A stretch of 64,000 nucleotides of DNA from Sebastes aleutianus (GCA_916700875.1 CAKAKS010000038.1:10149719-10213718), one strand, 5' to 3'. Counted from the first letter of the stretch, positions 33,801 to 45,861 are shown. Numbers and translations are program-made. The notes: generated by a model not told the origin, from the sequence alone.

Positions 33801-36194
33801 CTTCAATTTCTTTGTCTTCTTCTTCGTTTTCTTCGCCCAAGTGGTCGTCTCCGTCATCATGACCATCGGCATCCCTGGATGGGGTTTCAGGTATGACTAA
33901 TGAACCAAACCATCTCTGCGTTAAGACAGTTTCTTCCCTCTGTTTATGTCCCTGTCTCGCTGTCTCCTCCCCTCAGCGGGTGGATCGTGAGCCTGGCTGC
34001 TCTGAATTCCAGCGTCGCCGTCGGTGCGATCATGATGATGAACGCCGTCCTCTTCACTGCCCAGTCCGCCATGGGGGTTTTCCTGCTGAAGAAGGTGAAA
34101 AACTGAATAAATTTGTTTACATGCAGGGAAAAATTCACAGGTAGTGACTCAAATTACGGTTGCTTTTTGGACAAGGTTTCAGTCACGCTATCCGCTGTAT
34201 CTAATTCAGGATGTGGTGTTTTTTATATGGAACGTGTGAAACCTGGTTATTCAAGTCCCTACAAACAGGATCATAACAGTATCCTATAGTTTCTGATCAT
34301 CTGGCAGCAGGAGGGTCTTAAAGCTGCAGTAGGTAACTTTGAGCAAATATGATAAAAATTGTATTTTTATAAAACTGTCACTATATGCTGACAGTAGTGC
34401 ATGAGGCAGATAATCTGTGAAAAAAAATAATCCTGTTCCTCTGCCTCCCTCTAGTGCTCCTAATGGTGTTTGCAAGATGTTACCCAGCCCGAACACAAAC
34501 AACCAATCAGAGCCGAGGAGTCTCTAAAGCAGCTGTCAATCACTGCTCGCAAAACTCGTAAACTCTGATTAAACTGTCAATCTAGGCAACGCTGATCAAT
34601 ATTCTGTTACTGTAATGCCTATTTCTCACCTAAAATGTTTTCAGAAACATATTTTAGTGTACTGTTAGAGAGTTTGTGACCCGGCCACCATGTTGAAAAG
34701 CCAAAACCAAGCGCCGCCCACCGGCCGGAGCAAACATTCTCATTTTACAGCTAAACAGTACACTGCAAGATGTTTCTGAAAACATTTGAGGTGAGAAATA
34801 GGCATTACAGTAACAGAATATTAGTTCATATTGGATCAGCGCTGCCTAGTTTGACAGTTTGATCAGAGTTTGTGAGTTTCTGGAGCAGTGATTGACAGCT
34901 GCTGTAGAGACTGCTCGGCTCTGTTTGGTTGTTTTCCTTCTGCCTGGTGAAATCTTGCAAATTCTGTTAGGGGCACTAGGAGGACACAGAGGAACATGAT
35001 GAAATCCTGAACATCTAAGCCACTTGTTTCTCAGGATAAAGTTTGTTTTCTGGCTCTTTAAACTGCCCTGCGTCGACAACTCAGGATTTAGCTTCTTCTT
35101 CATGATTCACCATCATATTTTTTATTTTACCAACTAACTACTATGTAACTTGAGTTGATGACGCACCTTTGCACAACACAATACAATGAATTACGCAAGA
35201 TGTAAATTTTACCTGTACTGCGAACAGACCAATATTCACAGAGCAGTAAAAAGTAAAGAGGAACAGATGGGGAGGAACCTTTTTTTAACACAGTGTTTAG
35301 TCAGGCAGATTGTAAACCGGAGGTGAAGCTAATCCTGAAGACTAACCAGAACTGGACCAGGCTAGTCTGGAGGGATACATTTCCACGGTAACTTAGGTCA
35401 GACTAATTTAAACTTCCTTTATGAAGCAGAATATGAAATAACTGGAATACTTGAAATACTCTAAATATTATATTTAATATAACCAAGATACTAGTGCGCA
35501 TATTAGCACTCATTGTTAACACAAAGGCCATGCATAGTTCTGAAAAAAAAAGGAAATTGGATTTAATAAAATAGTATTTGAAATGCAGGCACACATATAA
35601 AGGCAGATTAATTATTGTTTATCCATGTAAAGTACTAATTTAAATAATAAACACATACACAATAAGTAAAAGGACTAATCTAGGTCAAATAATACTTGAA
35701 TATTAATGTGCACCGTGCTTGTAAATGGTTCTAATCAGGCTTAAAAATGATTGGTAGACATTAGGAGATACTGTGACATGATGTAGTGTCACATTTCCTG
35801 AAAGAAGTCAAGGGAAGAAAGTGAAATCAAAATGGTCATGCTGTATTTTGTGGAAACACTCGCACCCCGCCGTGCCCAGGTGGTCCCACCTGTCATGAAG
35901 CAGTCAGTAGATAACAAACGGTCCGGAGAATAGCCACCATATCGGGTTCTGCGTATCATTTTCACCCCTCACAATGTGCATGATATGAGGATGAATTGCC
36001 GCATGTATCGTGTGTCAGCGCGCTCTGCTCTTCCCCCTCTTCAGGTCCACAGTCTGTACAGGCAGACCGATGCCAGCTTTGTGAAGGCCCAGGCCGAGTT
36101 CGCCACCGGAGTCATGTCCAATCAGACCGTGCGCAGTGCCGCCACCAATGCCGCCGCCAGCGCCGCCCAGGGGGCCTTCACTGCGCCTCGATAG
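27899..36194 (+). CDS. scamp3: Secretory carrier-associated membrane protein 3
   Basis: Exons are 27899-27952, 28263-28343, 31360-31473, 31611-31731, 31838-31966, 33521-33686, 33789-33890, 33977-34094 and 36045-36194 (1035 nt, 344 aa; human about 347). The N-terminus has NPF motifs at residues 15-17 and 38-40, which bind EH-domain proteins. A PPPPY motif follows at about 46-50, then TEPRNYGSYSSQ, a Glu/Lys/Arg-rich coiled coil (about 90-118), RQNNWPPLPSFCPVGPCFYQ, four membrane segments (about 160-290) and the SCAMP E-peptide CWYRPVYKAFR (about 212-222) on the cytosolic loop. The YATLDLYNPF and TEP-NYGSYS blocks mark it as SCAMP3 and not SCAMP2. It acts in endosome and post-Golgi sorting. The first NPF of mammals is replaced by SFPEP. 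Intron 2 and intron 8 are long and repeat-filled. Confidence 0.96.
29066..29652. mobile_element. hAT-like element with 8-bp target duplication, scamp3 intron 2
   Basis: It begins TGGAGCTGCGACGATTAATT and ends GTTAGTTGTAGCCCTA. The flanks are CAGATAAT on both sides (29058-29065 and 29653-29660). A T-run and retroelement-like tail (about 29248-29475; TTTATTTGTTCGCACAATAA) is nested inside. Confidence 0.8.
30530..31135 (-). mobile_element. DNA-transposon-like repeat, minus-oriented partner of 5036-5549
   Basis: Same blocks as the copy at 5 kb in reverse orientation (CATGTCTGTAAAGGGGAGAC and ATGCAAATGTATGTATATAT), with additional sequence at the far end. It lies in scamp3 intron 2. Confidence 0.6.
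32097..32354. mobile_element. TTAA MITE, family D, scamp3 intron 5
   Basis: TTAAAGGGATAGTTCGGGTG at 32097 and the inverted form ending at 32354 with a 2-bp A insertion. The terminal repeats extend over about 34 bp. Confidence 0.9.
34318..35000. mobile_element. Foldback MITE, family A, scamp3 intron 8
   Basis: TTAAAGCTGCAGTAGGTAAC at 34318. The internal inverted arms around CAGCTAAACAGTACACTGCA match the copy at 15457. The right terminal repeat appears lost near 35000. Confidence 0.75.
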
Positions 36195-36952
36195 ATAGAG
36201 AGGGACGAGAAGGGTTGGGAGGGTAAGGAACGAAGGAGGTGGAGCGCCCTTTTCAGCTTGATAAGGGATCTGTTTGGTATTTATTTCCCTGCAGGTGGTT
36301 AGAGTTTGATTGTGGGGGTAAAGTGAGTCTGTTACTCCCCCTGAGCAGCTGAACAACAGGGCATGTGCATGAGGCGGAGGTGGTGTTGTCTAATTTATAA
36401 AGGTGTACAGGACAAGTTAGCTACATTGCCAAACCAGGAGTCAACAAATCATGTGAGTGTTGATTCAAGGAAACAGAAAGATGATGTGAAATGTGAAAAA
36501 AAAACAAGATGCTGAAGCTGTTTGAAATTTAGCGCAGTCGTACCGAGTATCAGCGAATACAGGGAAAATGCTTCTTTTGTTTTTGTATTAAAAGACGAGC
36601 CGAGTGCCAAGTAGGAAGCTTCAAACCTGGATAATGCCCCATGTTTAAATGACTCCGATCATGTACATTGTGTTTACAAGGAGCCACGTCTGAACACTGA
36701 ATTGTTGCCATTCTAATATTTGACCCATAACTGACTGGCTCGACTTTGGCGGACGCTAATTTTTTAGTTGCTTTAAGTGTTAACTAACAAGTTGTTTTGT
36801 TATTATTCCAAATGAAAAATGCATATTTAACTATTTGCCAAAACCTTCTCATTACTGTAAAGATAACGTGTTGTTTCTGTTACAATATATCTGTTACTGT
36901 TCTGTTGGTGCTGCTTGTGTTTCTTATGATTACAGGTCACTGTCTTGGTTTT

Positions 36953-36958
36953 AATAAA
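36953..36958 (+). terminator. scamp3: Candidate scamp3 poly(A) signal
   Basis: AATAAA about 760 bp after the stop, followed by a T/G-containing segment (ATTGTCATGCC...CTGCTGTTATT). Confidence 0.6.
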
Positions 36959-37004
36959 AATATATTGTCATGCCTACACAGTCTACTGCTGTTATTATTA
37001 GTTT

Positions 37005-37330
37005 ATTAGGATCCCCATAAGCTGACGCCATGATGCCGGCTAGTCTCAAACAATTTTATACATTCAAACATCACATACAAAAATGTTATTCACATTACCT
37101 TATATAAAAACTATGCCAAAAGTCCATGTAGTGAGGTATACATATTTCAAACCTTAAGCCACCACATACAAAAAATAAAAAATAAACAAAATAGCACGCC
37201 AGATGAATCATTAAATGTTTGTTCATGCAGTTAATTGCATTAGATACTCTTTTAATGCTTTCTTGAAAGTGTCTCTGGTATTTGTTTTAGTAACTTGATT
37301 TAGTTCCATCCTGTAATAACTCTAAATAAC
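37005..37330. mobile_element. Retroelement tail fragment
   Basis: TTTATTAGGATCCCCATAAG followed by CTGACGCCATGATGCCGGC, a recognisable fish retroelement terminus. The rest is diverged. Confidence 0.55.
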
Positions 37331-37465
37331 AGTAGATTGGAAGAGATTTTTTTTACGTGAGTCATCCCTCCCGCTTTAAGCAAGTTTAGTATCCTAACAT
37401 AATGTCGTTGCTAGGAAACCACTTGGCTTGGGTGATGTTCTGCACTTAAACTACGTGGTCACAGT

Positions 37466-38390
37466 TAGGGCTGCCCCCTCGGTTGGCCTTAGTCGACTCA
37501 GATTTCTTTAGTTTATTAGTCTTTTTTTAAGCTTTTTTTTATGCTGAATGATTATTTCCAAGAAACTTATGACTGACTTATGACCTCTCAGAAACTTATG
37601 AGCACATCTCTCACTCCTTTCTCCGTTAACGTCTCTCTCTTTCGGTCTCTGCCCCTTCTTTCGTCCACTCTCATGAGAGCATAAATGTTGACTGAAGTCA
37701 GCAGGTAGCACCATACACCACCAGCACCATAAAATGTCCTCTGAAGGTGGATAACATCAGTCACTTTATAGTGCCAACAATTACCATGTACATTTGAGAT
37801 ACACAGGGCTGCCCCCTCTTAGTTGATTGGTCAACTTATCGGTCGTTTCGGTCTTAGTCAACTAAGATTTCTTCAGTCATCACAGATGACTTATTTCTAA
37901 GAAACTTATAACTGACTTGTGACTACTAAGAAACTTAAGAGCACATCTCTCACTCCTTTCTCCCCTAACGTCTCTCACTTTCTGTCTCTGCCCCTTCTTT
38001 TGTCCATTCTCACGAGAGCATAAATGTCAACTGAAGTTAGCACCATAACCTTAAATCAGAGCTAAGATGTCCTCTGAAGGTGGATAACATCAGTCACTTT
38101 ATAATGCCAACAAATACCATATACATTTGAGATACATAGAGTTGCCCCCCCTAAGATTTCTTTAGTCGATTAGTTGTTTTTTTATGCTTTTTTCATGTAG
38201 AATGACTTATTTCCGAGACATTTATGAGCACATCTCTGGTAAACACAAGATTTAAAGTGGTGCTTTTGTGTGATTCTTTGTGTAGAAACTCAGTTTTACA
38301 GATCTGTCGATTAAATCAACTAATCAATTAATCAACAAAATCGAATGAGTGTTAGTTGACTAAGAATTTCTTTGGTCGGGGACAGCCCTG
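37466..38390. mobile_element. hAT-like repeat with internal tandem amplification
   Basis: The outer ends are TAGGGCTGCCCCCTCGGTTG (37466) and inverted TTGGTCGGGGACAGCCCTG (38390). In between, a segment of about 330-340 bp containing GAGCACATCTCTCACTCCTT is present at about 37596 and 37940, with a third shorter copy near 38130-38260. No transposase. Confidence 0.6.
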
Positions 38391-38450
38391 GTTACTATCC
38401 AGGCAGAGGATTCAATACATTTGAACCAAATTTGTGTTTTTAAAATCCGC

Positions 38451-38934
38451 TTAAAGGGGAACACCACCTAGATGAAGAATTCCAATATGTTATTCCCACG
38501 GCCGAGTAAAGTTCAATCAATATTTGTGAACGTGAGCTGCTCTCTTTGAAAGCCAGAAACCAGAGAAGTAAGTCTCAAACTTGTGATGTCATCAAGTATA
38601 AAGTCCGGAGCTGCTCCATAGACGATGAATGGAGATTTTATGGACCCACAGGACCTTTTTTTTATACCCAAATGAGCTTTACTCTTTTGTAGTGTTGTGA
38701 GATGAGAAATCATTCCCCTGGGTGCTCTCAGTGTCATGTAGAACATCTCTCCCTATTCATCGTCTATGGAGCAGCTCCACACTTTATACCCTATGACATC
38801 ACAAATTTGAGTTTTAGCACTCTAGTTTTTGGATTTGGGAGAGATTTGTTGATGTTTACTAATATTTTTTGGACTGTCTTAGATCATAGGAATAACATTA
38901 TGAATTTTGGGTAATGCACATAGTTCCCCTTTAA
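38451..38934. mobile_element. TTAA foldback MITE, family E
   Basis: Perfect inverted ends GCTTAAAGGGGAAC (38449) and GTTCCCCTTTAAGC (38936). The internal arms are also inverted: GAGCTGCTCCATAGACGATG near 38608 and its complement near 38758. It lies about 350 bp upstream of the rnf115 start codon. Confidence 0.85.
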
Positions 38935-39289
38935 GCATTTTTTATTCTCTGGCGACACCCAACACACTTGAAGGAAACTGTGATCCAACTTGTTGCTTTT
39001 TGAGCTTATTTTAGCAACTTGATCTTTGCAGCAGAAAGTCTGATCATGAAGCCTTTATAAACTTTATTTATAATAAAAATGATAAATGTGAGGAGTGCAT
39101 TGCCTGCTCGTTCATAATATGAATGTGCCATCTGCTGCAGCCGGTTTTCTGACACATCTCACGGTGCACCAAAACCCCTCTGGGACTGCTGCTCGGACCC
39201 GGTTGGACAAACCGGTTGAGACTTTTTATGGGCTGCTGCCACACCGACCGACCGTCTGTGACGTCAGCCGGTTGCGCGTCACCGTGAAG

Positions 39290-42200
39290 ATGGCGGAGGC
39301 TGCGGATTCACCACAACACCGGTTCTTCTGTCACTGCTGTCACCGTGAAACTAACCCAAAACTCCCGGTGAGTCACTTTGGAGAGTCTTTTTTTCTTTTT
39401 TTATTCCACGTACGCGTGCTGCTGGGAATAATCCTGGAGGGGTTAGGATTAAAGATTTATTTAGAGCTCTTTCTTTTTTTAAACTTGCTAAATGAAGTGA
39501 TTAATTTACATTTTTAAAATTATAGTGTGAACATTAAAGCACACATATATGACAGCCTGTCGGTGGTTGTTTATGTGAGTAAAAGCATGCACCAAGATCT
39601 TCCATTAGAGAGAGAGAGAGAGAGAGAGAGAGTTTAAATCTGGTGATTCATGTTGCCATATTTAGACGCACCACTATTGGCGACTCTAGTTTCCAGTTGT
39701 CTTCTGTCAAACTGAGAGTGAGAGACGTCCAGTAGGAGGAGCAGGCTGGGTGTCACCACATGCACATGCATAAAGCGTTTACAGGGTTTTCTAAACGGTT
39801 GCATACCATGAAGCCACAAATATGTGTCTCTAAAAACCCCACAGCCCGTTTTTGTTTTGTCCCATGTTTTTGTCATCTCAAGCAACTGAAAGACAATAAC
39901 TTTTTAACTTTCACAGTTTTTGCTGGACAGTCTCTGTTGGAGTGCATTTAGGTGCGCAGCTGACACTTGTCATGGCACCATTACGCACGGATATTGTTGT
40001 GATGGAGCTTATGCAGCACGTGTGTTGTGTGTGCGTAAGAGAGAGACAGAGAGATATTGGATTAATCTGCAGTATATGTAATAAACAGAATCCCCCCTCC
40101 AAAAAAACCCCCATCATATGACCAAAATATAGGGAAACCCCTATGCAGATAAATAGAATAGAGTAGAGACTTTATTGTTATTGTCATGGAAAACAACGAA
40201 ATACAGTTTTTGGCAGCTCTTGGCAGTAAAAACAAACATTAAATCAAACATAAAAACATTCAAATCAAAATATAGAAGTGGAGTAAACAGTCCAAATTTG
40301 TATACTAGACCTATTTTTTAAAGATTATTTTTAGGCATTTAGGATAAAAGTGATGGCATGTGACAGGTCCCCATCAGCCAGAATCAAACTGGAGACATTA
40401 TAATAACAATGTGTCAATATGCAATACATACTGTATAACTACAATGTACCTGGTTTGATTCTGGCCAGGAACCTTTGAGGCATGTCATACTCCTCTCTAA
40501 CTCCCCACCTTTTCTGTCTGTCATGTCACTATCTAATAAAAGGGGCAAAAAAATATATAATAATCTGAGCATGACAGTGAGCCATATCTATAAAGAAATG
40601 ATTTTCCAAATTTCGTGTGAGAGAAATTGACTGACTTGGCTTGCACAGAGCCCTGACCTCAACCCAATCCAGGAGCCTCTGGGATAAACTGGAGCACCTA
40701 CTGTGAGCCAGACCTTATCAGCCAACATCACTCTGCAGCTAGTTCCCAAAACCTTGTCCGAAGCCTTCCTGAGAAGAATGGAGGCTCTGATAGCAGCAGA
40801 TTAATCCCCGAAGGTTTGTTTGAGTGTCCACATTCTTTTGTTTCTCTCTTCTAGGATTTCGTCTGCCCCAGATGTGACTCTGACTTCATTGAGGAGGTGA
40901 CAGAAGACTCCAGGTACAGCTCAGTTTTGGTGTTTAGATTTACTGCTCTTTATACTGTAAGTATACTCTGGTTTATAAAAAAAAAAACGTTTTAAAGAGG
41001 ACCTATTATGCAAATTTTCATGTGCATACTTGTACTTTGGGTTTCTAATAGAACATGTTTACATGCTTTAATGTTCAAAAAACGCTTTACTTTTCTCATA
41101 CCGGCTGTGCTGGGTTGCTGTGAAACACTCCGTTTGAGCTCCTCCCCCCAGAAAAGCCCAGTTTGCTCTGATTGGTCAGCTGGCCCGCTCTGTTGTGATT
41201 GGTCAACTGAAACAAACTCTTCGGACTCCGCTCCAGCTCTGCTCTAACTAGCTTTGTTTGACGCTGTGCCAAACTGGCCGCAAGGAAGGTTATATGCAAA
41301 TATGTTACTTAGTGACATCACCACGTTACGGATAAAAAGGCGGGACTTCGAGCAAGACGTTTCAGGCAGTTAAAGGAGCAGTGTTTCTGTGGGGGACAAA
41401 AACTCCCTTTGGGCTTTATAACTTTGCAGACCTTTTACATGCACAAAACACTATATTAAAGGGAAAAAGCACTGAAACATAATAGGTCCTCTTATTATTA
41501 AAATGCATTACGGTCACTGTGACAGCGTCAGGCTCTTAAGAGTTATGTTTTTCCTTTTTACACCACTGATACTAAAACTGATTTTTATTGTACTCTCCAG
41601 TCTCCTGCAGAACAGCACATCAGTGGCCAGCGAAGACTCAAACTCATTGTTCTCAGAGGTACGTCCTTACAAATGGCATTTTAATACGTACACTCCTCTT
41701 TCTCCTGAGGTTTTTGTTTGACAGGTCGCTTCTCTGGTTTCTCTCTCCAAGTTATGGCAGCTGCTGTTTATGGAGCGCTCTGCTCTGCTGTCGCATCCGC
41801 CCTCCTCAGAGTCCGACCCGGACGACAGCGAGCAGGTATCTGCAGGTCAGAGCCGTCCTTCTCCGGTGTCGCCGGGCGCTGCCGAGGCCGGGGAGCCGGA
41901 GTCTCCTTCCCAGCCTGAACAAGAGAGGTCGTCCAGGCCTGAACAAAGGCCTGCAGTGGAAGGGTGTGTGGACATGGTACACAGAAACATCACCAGTGTG
42001 TGTGCTGAACTATGACAGTGTAAAACTCCTTTAGTGTGCCAGTTATTTATATATTTCTTTCTATTTATGTCTTGTCATTTACAGTAGGAAATAAAAGGTA
42101 GACATGTAGAAACACCAACATACAGTTCAAAGTTGTTTTTGCACAGATATTCATTGATAATTTTGTTATGAACAGAAACAACTTTCATAGTTCCTGCAGG

Positions 42201-44776
42201 TTTACAAGTTTGAAGCTCTTTCTTATAATGTAAACACTTTATTACATGAGATTGATTTGCTTCAAAAGGTCATTAAATCAGTCAATCAATCAATCAAACT
42301 CTATTTGTATATCACCTTTCATACTGTTTTCATAGTTTAAAGTGCTTCACAGATGACTGACAAGCTAAAAATAACATAGAACAAGTGTGGACCATGAAAA
42401 CAACAGAAAAGACCAAAAAAAATTCAACAATTTAACAATTTGATAATTTGAGACCAATGCACGCGAGACAATAAAATAGAATAAAATAGAATTAAAAGCT
42501 ATAATAACGATAATAGTAGTAAAACTGTGTGAAGTAAAAACTGGATAATAAAATAACAATAAAATAGAATAAAATATAGAAATTAAATACAATGAAATAA
42601 GTGATTAATAAAATAACAATAAAATGTAAAATTTCCAACTTAAATACTAAAATAAGTGAATAAAATGATAACTATTCTTAATCAAAGTTGGTAAAGCTTC
42701 CATGCTTAAGGATCCCTATGTAAAATCATTATTCTTCATCTTGTGCATCATGCAAGTATCAGACTGTACAGTATATAGTATGCTTTGTGACACTCTTGTG
42801 ATAACAGCTGCATGCATCAGTTGATTTACTGACTCCAAGTAAAACCATAAAGGCATGGCATGAATTTAAACTGCTGAATATGAAGTAAAGTATGTGTTTT
42901 TTAAGCAGACATCTTTGCTGTCTATTTTTTTGCCCTTTCAAGGATGGTGCAGCAGTTCTTGGCCGGCCTGTTCGCCAGCAACGGAAACCCCGGTGCTGCA
43001 CCAGCTGCCCTGTAAGCGCTTTTTCATTTTCGATTCACATCATTTATTTTTGATTTCATCTAACGTTGTGTGATAACCTCCTTCTCTCCCTCGCTTTTGC
43101 TCTCTGTCTTTTTATCTCTCAGATCCAGCATGCTACAGTTGCACTCAAACCCTGGTGATTACGCGTGGGGTCAGGGAGGTCTGGACGCTGTCATCACAGA
43201 GGTCAGTGATATCAATTGGTGATTTCTAAGACTAAACACAAAGCATTCCTTCTTCTTCTTCCCTCTCTCGCAACCTTTTATAATGAAACTCGAAACCCTC
43301 AAATTCTGTTCCCATTGTGTCATTTCTCATGCTTTTATCCATCCATTAGGACTCTCTTGTTTCGCCTCATGTCTCCTCCGTACTTTCTTGTCCCACTCAC
43401 CTAGCTGTTAGGACAGTTGGAGAGCACAGGTCCACCTCCTGCAGAGAAGGAGATGATCTCGTCCCTGCCAACAGTTTGCATCTCTCAAGAACAGACAGGT
43501 AGCCATCCCAGCATCACGGCATACTGCACACCATCTTATTTTTCCTTCCCTCCTTCCTCCCATCTTTCCTTTCCTCCTCTTCCTTCCTCTGTCTGTCTTG
43601 CTTTCCCTCCTCTCATCTTTGCTTTCCTCCTCCTATCATTCATTCCCCCTGATATCTTTCCTTCACTCTCTTCCCCCCTTTTATTTGTCCTTTCCTCATC
43701 TTCTCTTTTATCTCTCTTTTCCTCCTCCTTTCTTGACTTCCTTCCTCCCCTCTTCCTCCTATTTCCCTTCCCTCTTTCTATCTGTCCTATCTCTATTTCC
43801 CTCATCCCATCTTTCCTTTCTCCCTCCTAGCGTTCCTTCCTTCCTCTTATCTTTCATTTCCTCCTCCCGTCTTTCCTTTCCTCTTCCTATCTGTCCTTAC
43901 TTCCTCTTATCGGTCCCTTTCTCCTCATTTCTTTCCTTTCCTCCTCCTTGCTTTCCTTGCATCCATCTTTCTTTCCTTTCCTCCTCATGTCGCTCCTTCT
44001 CTCCTCCTATGTTTCCTTTCCTCTTCCTATCTCTCCTTACTTACTCTCATCTTTCCTTTCCTCCTCTCATCCTTGCTTTCCTCCTCCTACTTTCCCCTCG
44101 CCTCCTCCTAGCTTTCCTTGCATCCCTCTTTCTCTCCTCCTCCTATTGCTCCTTCTTTCCTCCTATCTTTCCTTTCCTATTCCTTATCTCTCCTTACTTT
44201 CTCTTATCTTTCTTCTCTCATCCTTCCTCACCTCCTCTTAGCTTTCCTTGCATCCCTTTCTCTCCATTCCTCCTCCTATCGTTCCTTCCCTCCCCGTTTC
44301 TTTTCCTCTTCCTACCTCTCCTTATTCCCTCATATCTTTCTTTTCCTCCTCTCATCCTTCCTTTTCCTCCTCCTACTTTCCCCTTGCCTCCTCCTCGCTT
44401 TCCTTGCATCGCTCTCTTTCTTTCCTTTCCTTCTCTTATCTTTTCTTTACCTCCTCCTGTCTTTTGCGTCCTCCATCCATTTTTTTTAACTTTTCGCTCG
44501 TTCCCTCCTCCTATCATAGCTTCCTTCCTCTTATCTTTCCTTTCATCTTCCTTATCTCTCCTTACTTCCTCTTATCACTCCTTCCCTCCTATGTTTCTTT
44601 TCCTCTTCCTATCTCTCCTTACTTCCTCTTATCACTCCTTCCCTCCTGTTTCTTTTCCTCTTCCTATCTCTCCTTACTTCCTCTTATCTTTCTTCTCTCA
44701 TTCTAGCTTTCCTTACATCCGTCTTTCTTTCCTTTCCTTCTCCTATCTTTACCTCCTCCTATCTTTTGTGTCTTCC

Positions 44777-44820
<44 letters not shown>

Positions 44821-45762
44821 ACCTCTTCACTCCTTTCCTCCTTCTATCATACCTTCCCTCCTCTCTTTCCTAGTTATGAGTATTAGTAAGTAATTAATGA
44901 ATGTTTCTTTTCTGGCCTGGATGCAGACTACTTCTAAAAAGTAGTGGAAGGTTTCTCTTGCAGCCATGGCAACCATTTATGTATTATAATGACTTACTAC
45001 TGTTTTAAAAAGAAAACACAACCTATTAGCCATTTATAAAATCTGAAGTAAAAGCAATATGACTCATTGTTAAGTGGTATGAAAGCTGCTAAATCTTTAT
45101 TCACACATCATTAATTAAACTGGGTTAGCTAAATGAAATGACTATTACAAAAAGTATCACTGCATTGCACTGTAACAGAACTGTTTTGCACATTTGAGGC
45201 GTTATGAATCATCAGGAATGTTATGACTGTATCTATTTCTCTGTGTGTGTGTGTCTGTTTCTCTTGCACACCCACACTCATACTTTCTGTTTCTGTTGTT
45301 GTTGTTTGTGTCTCCCAGACTGCAGACTGGAGTGTCCAGTTTGTAGAGAGGAGTATTCATCAGGGGAGTCTGTCAGGAAGCTGCCCTGCCTCCATTACTT
45401 CCACAGTGAATGCATAGTGCCTTGGCTGGAGCTGGTAAGGACGAACGAGGAGTGGATGTGGTCTAGTGGGTTGAAGGGTTTTAAGGTCTGTTAAATCTGT
45501 CATGAAGGTTTTAAGAGTGTGTCACACATCCTGAATTGAGGACAACATGGAAACATTTTTTGTTACCAAATGTTTTTCTCATGGTTGTACTGGAGAGATG
45601 CTGTTACACCACTGACTTTTTTCCTCTCCCTCCCCACAGCACGATACCTGCCCAGTGTGCCGAAAAAGCCTCGACGGCGTCGACAACAGCCTCCCGCCCA
45701 CATCAGAACCCCCAGAAGCTCGCTCCATCAGGACGGAGCAACAGGAGAGGCAGGCGATCTGA
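39290..45762 (+). CDS. rnf115: E3 ubiquitin-protein ligase RNF115 (RABRING7/BCA2)
   Basis: Exons are 39290-39367, 40855-40913, 41601-41658, 41725-41963, 42943-43011, 43123-43201, 43405-43498, 45319-45434 and 45640-45762 (915 nt, 304 aa, the same length as human). The N-terminal BCA2 zinc finger uses C14-x2-C17 and C30-x2-C33 (FFCHCC ... VCPRCDSDFIEE). The middle is acidic, Ser/Pro-rich and poorly conserved. HSNPGDYAWGQGGLDAVITE and LLGQLESTGPPPAEKE precede a RING-H2 domain with C231, C234, C249, H251, H254, C257, C268, C271. The GDYAWGQ-GLDA and WLELHDTCPVCRKSL sequences fit RNF115 better than its paralogue RNF126. The family acts in ubiquitination and Rab7-linked endosomal sorting. The ATG is embedded in GAAGATGGCGGA. 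Confidence 0.95.
39599..39632. repeat. (AG)n microsatellite in rnf115 intron 1
   Basis: AG dinucleotide run. Confidence 0.95.
40150..40330. mobile_element. Retroelement 3'-tail fragment, rnf115 intron 1
   Basis: AATAGAGTAGAGACTTTATT then GTTATTGTCATGGAAAACAA and CGAAATACAGTTTTTGGCAG, a fish LINE-tail signature. Confidence 0.55.
40640..40800 (+). pseudogene. Degenerate Tc1-like transposase C-terminal remnant
   Basis: Reading with frame changes gives SPDLNPIQ, then LWDKLEHLL*ARPYQPTS, then SEAFLRRMEALIAA. This is the order found at the C-terminus of Tc1-family transposases (SPDLNPIE-LWDELER ... RR-EA-IAA). The acidic residue expected after SPDLNPI, the third residue of the catalytic triad, is Gln here. 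Together with the in-frame stop and frame shifts this shows a dead copy. It sits in rnf115 intron 1, ending about 55 bp before exon 2. Confidence 0.75.
40992..41494. mobile_element. TTAA MITE, family C, rnf115 intron 2
   Basis: TTAAAGAGGACCTATTATGC at 40992 and inverted CATAATAGGTCCTCTTAT at about 41494. The body matches 24323-24839 throughout. Confidence 0.85.
42270..42650. mobile_element. Retroelement tail-like repeat, rnf115 intron 4
   Basis: CAATCAATCAAACTCTATTT then GTATATCACCTTTCATACTG and AAAGTGCTTCACAG, a dispersed fish repeat terminus. It is followed by (AATAAAATAG)n-like AT-rich sequence. Confidence 0.55.
43535..44875. repeat. Long polypyrimidine tract in rnf115 intron 7
   Basis: About 1.3 kb of near-pure C/T on the plus strand, built from CCTTCCTCCTATCTTTC-type units of variable length (TTTCCTTTCCTCCTCC, TCTCCTTACTTCCTCTTATC). 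It includes a (TA)n run at about 44780-44816. The Ser/Pro/Leu/Phe-rich ORFs here (up to 431 codons) reflect repeat composition and not genes. Confidence 0.95.
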
Positions 45763-45855
45763 GAAACGGGACAAGCAACTCTACACCTGCTTTACTGTTT
45801 TCAAAGAGACACGCTTCTGCACCTCTGACCTTTCCCTCCGCATCGACTGCTTTTA

Positions 45856-45861
45856 AATAAA
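45856..45861 (+). terminator. rnf115: Candidate rnf115 poly(A) signal
   Basis: AATAAA about 95 bp after the stop codon. The downstream element is weak, so a more distal site is possible. Confidence 0.4.

Noticed and set aside
43598..44893. Plus-strand ORF of 431 codons rich in Ser, Leu, Pro and Phe
   Set aside because: Produced by the C/T-only tract, which has few stop codons. It lies within rnf115 intron 7 and extends into a TA microsatellite.
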